Shown here: positions 11,198 to 16,067 of the stretch, piece after piece
Layout of the letters: each line of letters starts with the position of its first letter
How positions within the stretch are numbered: position 1 is the first letter of the stretch
Assembly: GCA_001313365.1 (NCBI GenBank)
Contig: BBFS01000109.1
Span: 1-16,067 of the forward strand
Origin: Paenarthrobacter nitroguajacolicus JCM 14115
Lineage (GTDB): Bacteria > Actinomycetota > Actinomycetes > Actinomycetales > Micrococcaceae
Direction of reading: 5' to 3'
DNA length: 16,067 nucleotides
Notes under the pieces: generated by a model
What the model was told of the DNA's origin: nothing
The model's input: the letters and a program-made list of their open reading frames with translations, nothing else
The model's database searches: none
Program-made: the position numbers and the translations under genes

Positions 11198-12154
11198 GCC
11201 TGGCCGCCTCCAACGCGTTCCACAGTTCTTCCGGCACGGTTGCCTCCATTCGGGCAGCGTTCACGGTCACCTGTTCAGGGGGGGAAGTCGCCCCTGCTGT
11301 CACGTTCACGACGGCCGGGTGCCGCAAAGGAAACTGGAGCGCCGCCGTCGGAAGTTCAACGCCGAAGTCCCGGCAGATGGCGGCGAGCGCACGCGCACGC
11401 TCCAACACATCCGGCGGTGCTTGATCGTAGTTGTAGTGCGCGTTTTCCGGAACGTCGGGTCGGGCCAGGAGGCCCGAGTTGTAGGCGCCCACGCTTACGA
11501 CGCCGGTGCTTCGCTCCACACAGCGGTCAAGCAGCGGCACGCTGGGCTGCTCAAGCAGGGTGTAGCGGCCGGCGAGCATCACAAGATCGAGATCGGCGGC
11601 TTCAATACATTCCAAGGCTGCCTCGGCGGAGTTGATGCCCACACCGATTGCCCGGACCACTCCCTCGGAGCGCAGTTTCTCGAGTGCAGGGAGGCCTTGG
11701 GAGATTCCGGCCCGAAGATCGTGGCGTCGGGATCGTGCAGGTATGCGATGTCCACATGGCCCAAGCCGAGCCGCTCCAAGGAATCCTCCATGCTGCGCCG
11801 GATGCCTGCTTCGGAGAAATCCCACACGCGCCGTGACGACGCGGGGGACGTCGAAACCTTCCGGGTCCTGGCCGCCACTGGGATTGGGTTGGAGTAGCCT
11901 GCCCACCTTCGTGGAGATGACGAATTCGTCCCGGGGGGTTTATCACGGAGGACGGCGCCCAATCTCTGCTCGGAGAGGCCAAGGCCGTAATGGGGGGGCG
12001 CGGTGTCGAAGTAGCGGATGCCGGCGTCCCAAGCAGCCAGCACGGTGGCGAGCGCCTCCCCGTCCGGGATCGCCCGGTAGAGGTTCCCGATGCCCGCTCC
12101 ACCGAAGCCCAGTTTGCCCAGCTTGCCCAGTTTGCCGAGTTCAAGTGAGTTCAT
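11190..12154 (-). CDS. Aldo/keto reductase, L-fucose (D-threo-aldose) dehydrogenase type, frameshifted as given
   Basis: This enzyme should oxidise L-fucose to L-fuconolactone with NAD(P). It has the AKR tetrad context: D and Y in DTAP(P)HYGLGLSEQRLG, K in STKVGRLL, and H in YLHDPD. GGAGIGNLYRA near the N-terminus is characteristic of the D-threo-aldose dehydrogenase group. ATG 12154 follows GGGAG at good spacing. Breaks: G6 at 11932-11937 (expected 4), C5 for C4 near 11848 (the two cancel, so about 30 residues between are misread), and a lost base near 11695. G7 runs at 11278-11284 and 11992-11998 keep frame, the latter inserting a Pro inside the conserved DTAPHYG. The gene overlaps the lactonase by 8 nt. 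The N-terminus carries a KLG tandem repeat. Confidence 0.87.
12108..12137 (-). repeat. 9-nt tandem repeat encoding KLG-KLG-KLG
   Basis: Three near-identical copies of a 9-nt unit (AAGCTGGGC or AAACTGGGC on the minus strand) encode KLGKLGKLG just before FGGAGIGN of the aldo/keto reductase. Relatives usually have one such unit leading into the first beta strand, so two extra units look like a recent in-frame duplication or an assembly effect. Confidence 0.7.
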
Positions 12155-12257
12155 GGCAGCTCCCATACCTTCTGGATACCCGCATCCTCCCCCCGAGTAA
12201 TCGTCCTGGACCTCCAAAAGTTCAACCATCTTGAGGTTCGTGCGCAGGGCGACGCGT

Positions 12258-13582
12258 TCAACCATTCACGGCCTCGGGCGTCAGGAACAGTTCCAGCACC
12301 GGGACGGCAACGTTCGGCCGCTGGACAGGCAGCTTGATGGTCAAGGTGCCGGGCGGTTGGCTCCCTGGGTCATATTCATGGCCTGCTGCCCGGGGGGGTC
12401 TACCTCTTTGGCGAACACCTCGGACGCGTCGTTCAGCAACTGCGCGTATTCGACCTTCCCGGCGAGGTCCGGGAGGTGCACGTACTCGAACGGCCAGGCG
12501 AACAAGTGAACGTAGAGCCTGTCTCCATTCTGCGTGTACCGGGCGTCCGCCGGTGCCGTGAACCGGGAAGCCCCCCCGTCCCGTAGATGGCGCGGGAGTG
12601 CAGCTTCATCCACTCGCCGATGCCCTTCAAGGACGTCACCGCCCGCGGATCGAGGTTTCCCCCCCTACCCGTGGGGCCAACGTTGAGCAGCAGGTTGCCG
12701 CCCTTGGACACACCGTCCACGAGCATCCGAATGAGTAGGTCCACGGATTTGTAGTTCAGGTTGTCCCTGTCATAACCCCCCCAACTACCGTTGAGGGTCT
12801 GGCAGGCCTCCCAGGTGACGGGTTCGCCGTCGACCATCATGGGGCCGGCGGGCTGGTACTGCTCCGGAGTGACAAAGTCGCCGGGGATCTCCAACCGGTC
12901 ATTCACCACAATGCCGGGCTGCAGTTCCCGCACCATGGCGAGCAACGCCTCCGAATCCCAGTCCTTCCGGCCCTTGCCACCCCCCCAGAAGTCTTCTTCG
13001 TGCCCACCTGTGTAGGAGAAGTCGAAGAACAGGTAATCGATGGTGCCGTAGTTGCTCAGGAGTTCACGCACTTGGCCGTGCAGGTACTCGCGGTAGCGTG
13101 CCATGTCGCGTCCGGCGTTCAAACTCTCGACGTCGGCTGCGTTACGTTGCGGGTGTACGCCGTCCACCGTGAAGTCGGGGGTGGTGCCAGTCGATGAGCG
13201 AGTGATAGAAGCCGACCTTCAGCCCCTCGGCCCGAAGTGCTTCCACATAAGGCGCTATCAGGTCGCGGCCGGCGGGCGTGTTGGTGGCTTTGTAATCCGT
13301 CAGCGCCGAGTCCCACAGGCAGAAGCCGTCATGGTGCTTGGTGGTGAGGACCACGTACTTCATCCCGGAGTCCTTTGCGGCGCGTGCCCATTCACGGGGG
13401 GGATCGTAAAGGTCCGGGTCAAAGCGGCGGAAGTACTTGGAGTACTCCTCCACAGTGATTTCTTCCTGGTTCATCACCCACTCGTGCCGGGCAGGCAGGG
13501 CGTAGATGCCCCAGTGAACGAACATCCCAAAACGTGCCTCTTCAAACCAAGGTGCGTGCTGGATCAACGGGATTCCTTCCAT
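12258..13582 (-). CDS. Alpha-L-fucosidase (GH29), frameshifted as given
   Basis: Hydrolyses terminal alpha-L-fucosyl residues. GH29 blocks are clear: [25 protein letters not shown] at the start (shown in two halves, FGMFVHWG and LPARHEW), then [29 protein letters not shown] with the probable nucleophile Asp, QPGIVVNDR, and [16 protein letters not shown]-terminal beta domain ends [20 protein letters not shown]. No signal peptide is seen, so the enzyme should be cytoplasmic and act on imported fucosides. Breaks: five C for four near 13180 ([14 protein letters not shown] expected), C7 for C5 at 12571-12577, and a lost C near 12351. In-frame +3 runs lie at 12392, 12659, 12776, 12980 and 13396. 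ATG 13582 overlaps the dehydratase stop by 19 nt. A 103-nt gap with nothing recognised separates it from the reductase gene. Confidence 0.93.
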
Positions 13583-14882
13583 ACGGGACCGTTCGGAAAG
13601 CTGTACGCGGCCAGTGTTTCACTGAGCATTTCGTTTCCTGCGCCAGGATCCGACGGCGGCCAATACGCGCCGTCGTGGACGTCCACGGGTGTGATGAAGT
13701 GTTCATGGAGGTGGTCCACGAACTCGATGGTCCTGTCCTCCTTGGTCCCGGACACCGCAACGAAGTCAAACATGGACAGGTGCTGGACTGCTTCACACAG
13801 ACCGACACCACCGGCATGCGGACAAACCCTCACACCGAACTTGGCAGCGAGAAGGAGGATGGCGATGTTCTCATTCACTCCCGCTACCCGGGCCGCGTCA
13901 ATCTGCAGGACTTGAAGTGAACCAGTTTGGAGCATCTGTTTGAACACCACCCGGTTTTGGACGTGTTCGCCGGTGGCCACAGGGATGGGCGCCACTCCAC
14001 GGGCGATGGCAGCATGGCCCAGAATGTCGTCCGCTGGTGGGTTCCTCAATCCAGGCGATGTCGTAGGGGGGGCAAGGTGGGCCATCCAGTCGATGGCTTC
14101 CTGCACATCCCAGCGTTGGTTGGCATCCACCGCGATCCTGACGTCGGGACCAACGGCAGCACGGGCGGCCCGCACGCGGCGGATGTCGTCCTCCAGGGAC
14201 GCCCCCACCTTGAGCTTGATCTGGGCAAATCCGTCCGCCACGGCTTCCTTGGCCAGCCGCGTCAGTTTCTCGTCGCTGTAACCCAGCCAGCCCGGCGTCG
14301 TGGTGTACGCGGGGGGGTAGCCCTCGGCGCGGAGTGCCTCTTTGCGCGCTTCCCGACCAGGCTCTGCGGCACGGAGGATTTCCAGGGCTTCGTCCGGGGG
14401 GTGAGCGCATCCGTGAGGTAGCGGAAGTCGACGAGTGCCACGAGCTCATCGGGCGTCATGCCGGCGAGCAATTCCCAGAGGGGGGGCAGCCCTGCGCGTT
14501 TGGCCTTCAAATCCCAAAGTGCATTGACGACGGCGCCGATAGCCATGTGCATGACGCCCTTCTCGGGACCTAGCCACCGGAGCTGCGAGTCATGGGCCAG
14601 CAGTTTCCACGTGGCCCCCATGTCAGCCAGCAGGTCCTCAACCGTGCGGCCAAGAACGTGCCCACGGAGGGCCTCGATCGCCGCCGCCTCCACCTCGTTC
14701 CCCCCCCGCCCGATGGTGAACACAAAACCGTGACCCTCATGCCCGTCCCCCCCGGCATCCGTGCGGATGGTCAGGTACGCGGCGGAGTAGTCCGGGTCCG
14801 GATTCATGGCATCCGAACCGTCCAGTTCAAGGGATGTTGGAAAGCGGATATCGAACGTATCCAATGCGGTGATGGTGCTCAT
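13564..14882 (-). CDS. L-fuconate dehydratase (enolase superfamily), frameshifted as given
   Basis: Dehydrates L-fuconate to 2-keto-3-deoxy-L-fuconate. It closely follows the bacterial/human ENOSF1-type pattern: [33 protein letters not shown], the Lys pair in AQIKLKVGA, metal ligands in [15 protein letters not shown] and ATGEHV, and the base His in [12 protein letters not shown] prefer ATG 14882 (AGGAG 6 nt upstream) over the upstream ATG 14903. Breaks: G6 at 14396-14401 (four expected), then G7 at 14066-14072 (five expected), which is compensated about 40 nt later by two missing bases. The motif WIEEPTS is therefore garbled as given but restored by these changes. In-frame +3 runs lie at 14311, 14480, 14700 (run of 8) and 14747. 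It is the first gene of the minus-strand operon. Confidence 0.94.
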
Positions 14883-14915
14883 GCGGCTCCTGAAGTGCGT
14901 CACGATTCTCCACCG

Positions 14916-14945
14916 AGCCTAAACATCCGATGTCTGCCTTGTCAA
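14916..14945 (-). promoter_or_regulatory. Promoter of the minus-strand fucose operon
   Basis: On the minus strand TTGACA (14945-14940) is followed after 18 nt by TAGGCT (14921-14916). The -35 overlaps the -35 of the divergent plus-strand promoter. The distance to the dehydratase ATG at 14882 is about 34 nt and includes its ribosome site. Confidence 0.5.
14922..14933. promoter_or_regulatory. Operator-like palindrome ACATC-C-GATGT
   Basis: AACATCCGATGT holds an 11-nt palindrome with 5-bp arms around one base. It lies in the spacer of the minus-strand promoter, abutting its -10. The core ACATCCGA recurs at 9627 and, inverted, at 14990, the only three copies noticed in the window. It is a good candidate binding site for the FadR-type regulator encoded at 9658. 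Confidence 0.5.
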
Positions 14946-14966
14946 TGGGTCACATTTCCGTATTAT
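14939..14966 (+). promoter_or_regulatory. Promoter of the plus-strand FAH-SDR pair
   Basis: TTGTCA at 14939-14944 and TATTAT at 14961-14966 are spaced by 16 nt. The predicted start of transcription lies near 14973, leaving a leader of about 50 nt that contains the second operator-like site and a strong ribosome site (GGAGGA) before ATG 15023. Confidence 0.55.
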
Positions 14967-14989
14967 GGGTGAAAACACCACACTAGAGC

Positions 14990-14998
14990 TCGGATGTT
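14990..14998. promoter_or_regulatory. Second operator-like half site TCGGATGTT
   Basis: This is the reverse complement of AACATCCGA at 14922-14930. It sits about 18 nt downstream of the predicted plus-strand transcription start, where a bound repressor would block elongation or initiation. The outer half of the palindrome is degenerate here. Confidence 0.45.
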
Positions 14999-15022
14999 AG
15001 TCCCGAACGCACGGAGGAAGCC

Positions 15023-15949
15023 ATGACCTTGAAATTCGCCAGGCTGGGTACGGCCGGAAACGAACAACCGGCCGTCATTGCCCAGGACGCCGACGGCACC
15101 GAGAAGTACTTCAGCCTTACGGCCCTGACCAACGACATCGACGGCGGTTTCCTCGCCTCGGACGGCATTGATCGCACCCGGGAAGCCTGGACAAAGGGGG
15201 GAGCTCCCCGAAATCTCACCGGAAGGCCTGCGCATCGGCGCGCCCGTTGCCCGCCCCCGGCGCCGTGGTGGCCATCGGACTCAACTACACCGCGCACGCC
15301 GCCGAATCCGGTGCTAAGCCGCCCGAGGTTCCCGTGGTGTTCCTCAAGCCGACCAACACTATCGCCGGGCCGTTCGACGCAGCCCCCATCCCGCCGTCGT
15401 CGGAAAAGTACGACTGGGAAGTGGAACTGGCAATCGTGATCGGCAAGGAAGCGTCATACCTTTCCTCCATTTCTGAAGCCGAATCATGCATCGCCGGTTA
15501 TGCCGTGGCCAACGATCTCTCCGAGCGCGACTACCAGATACCCGGCGCTGCGGGACAGTGGACCAAGGGCAAGTCCCTCCCCCCCGGCTCAACTCCCCCC
15601 CTGGGCCCGTGGCTGGTTCCGGCCTCGGACATCGATGCCGGCAACCTTCGCCTGCAGACTTTGGTCAATGGCGAAGGGCGGCAAGACTCCAATACCTCGG
15701 ACATGATCTTCGGCCCCGCCACGATCGTCCACCACCTCAGCCAGTACATGGTCCTGGAGCCGGGCGACGTGATCATCACGGGCACTCCCGAGGGCGTGGC
15801 ACTGTCCGGCAGATTCCCCCTTCATCCAGGCCGGGGGGGACGTGGTGGAGCTGGAGATTGAGGGACTGGGCCGCCAACGGCAGGAGTACTTCCCCGCGCA
15901 GGTCGGCGCTCACCGCGGCTCACCCACTCCCGCCCACGTCAACGCTTAA
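15023..15949 (+). CDS. Fumarylacetoacetate hydrolase family protein, probable 2,4-diketo-3-deoxy-L-fuconate hydrolase, frameshifted as given
   Basis: In the non-phosphorylative fucose route an FAH-family enzyme cleaves 2,4-diketo-3-deoxy-L-fuconate to pyruvate and L-lactate. Family blocks seen are VVAIGLNYTAHA, VVFLKPTN, YDWEVELAIVIGK (metal-binding Glu), GYAVANDLSERDYQ (Asp), GPWLVPASDI, SQYMVLEPGDVIITGTPEGVA and AGDVVELEIEGLG. ATG 15023 has GGAGGA five nt upstream. Three +1 breaks occur: G6 at 15196-15201 (five expected), C5 for C4 near 15254, and C5 for C4 near 15816. C7/G7 at 15579, 15595 and 15833 keep frame. The recovered tail ends GSPTPAHVNA at TAA 15947-15949. Substrate is inferred from neighbours; the family alone also includes acylpyruvases and homoprotocatechuate enzymes. 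Confidence 0.88.
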
Positions 15950-15952
15950 GCC

Positions 15953-16067
15953 ATGGCAACCCGAGTGGGGGGGAACGATTTCGAAGGCCTCACGGCACTC
16001 GTCACCGGCGGCGCTCCGGCATCGGGGGCAGCGATCGCCGACCGTCTCGCCGCCGGCGGTGCGGAGG
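15953..16067 (+). CDS. Short-chain dehydrogenase, probable 2-keto-3-deoxy-L-fuconate dehydrogenase (5' part only)
   Basis: ATG 15953 lies 3 nt after the FAH stop and opens the start of a Rossmann fold: FEGLTALVTGG, then a garbled SGIG segment, then AAIADRLAAGGAE. As given, one T appears lost near 16014 (GCTCC for GCTTCC) and G5 stands for G4 near 16023; correcting both restores the NAD-binding motif TGGASGIG. The G7 at 15967-15973 keeps frame. The gene continues past the window. In known fucose clusters an SDR oxidises 2-keto-3-deoxy-L-fuconate at C4, which supplies the substrate of the FAH enzyme; with the family this common, the assignment rests on context. Confidence 0.8.
   Translation, partial: MATRVGGNDFEGLTALVTGGAPASGAAIADRLAAGGAE

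Noticed and set aside
10578..12234. Long plus-strand open frames opposite the lactonase and reductase genes
   Set aside because: The minus strand carries recognisable enzymes with catalytic motifs here; the plus frames are Arg/Pro/Ser-rich antisense shadows without ribosome sites.
12155..12265. Open minus-strand extension upstream of the aldo/keto reductase ATG
   Set aside because: The ATG at 12154 has a good ribosome site and matches the family's start; the extension would overlap the end of the fucosidase and resembles nothing known.

Overview
The window looks like a high-GC actinobacterial chromosome, most likely Arthrobacter/Paenarthrobacter (Micrococcaceae). The evidence is the DUF6318-type lipoprotein next to a PKD-domain exported protein, GTG starts, apparently leaderless regulator genes, and the style of the catabolic enzymes. 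This assignment is inference; no rRNA or other marker gene is present.

Reading quality dominates the window. Almost every gene is broken into two to five pieces by single-base changes in G/C runs. By hand count there are about 47 G or C runs of exactly 7 nt, but only about 5 of length 6 and 4 of length 8. Where the protein family shows what is expected, most of the 7-nt runs replace a run of 4 (one extra Gly or Pro, in frame). Others replace a run of 5 or 6 (frameshift). Many 4-nt runs read as 5, and some short G/C runs have lost a base. I treat this as a technical artefact and annotate each gene across its breaks.

Layout. (1) 80-2734, plus strand: an Hsp15-like S4 RNA-binding protein, then a DUF6318 lipoprotein, a PKD-domain secreted protein, and a second lipoprotein sharing the Cys-rich module of the PKD protein. 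(2) 2703-4464, minus strand: a GIY-YIG-like protein, a 2H phosphoesterase (2'-5' RNA ligase-like), and a DUF3817 membrane protein. (3) 4531-9450, plus strand: an asparagine/aspartate utilisation operon with a GntR/FadR regulator, L-asparaginase (Rhizobium etli class), aspartate ammonia-lyase aspA, and L-asparagine permease ansP, closed by a large hairpin. (4) 9550-16067: an L-fucose locus. It has a FadR-type regulator (plus), a minus-strand operon (L-fuconate dehydratase, GH29 alpha-L-fucosidase, aldo/keto reductase of the L-fucose dehydrogenase type, L-fuconolactonase-like amidohydrolase), and a divergent plus-strand pair (FAH-family hydrolase and a truncated SDR).

How they work together. 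The last block encodes every step from fucosides to small acids by the non-phosphorylative route: release of L-fucose, oxidation to the lactone, hydrolysis to L-fuconate, dehydration to 2-keto-3-deoxy-L-fuconate, oxidation to the 2,4-diketo acid, and cleavage to pyruvate and L-lactate. The octamer ACATCCGA (either strand) was seen three times: in front of the regulator gene and twice in the divergent promoter region. This suggests that the regulator represses itself and both arms. No transporter for fucose or fucosides lies inside the window.
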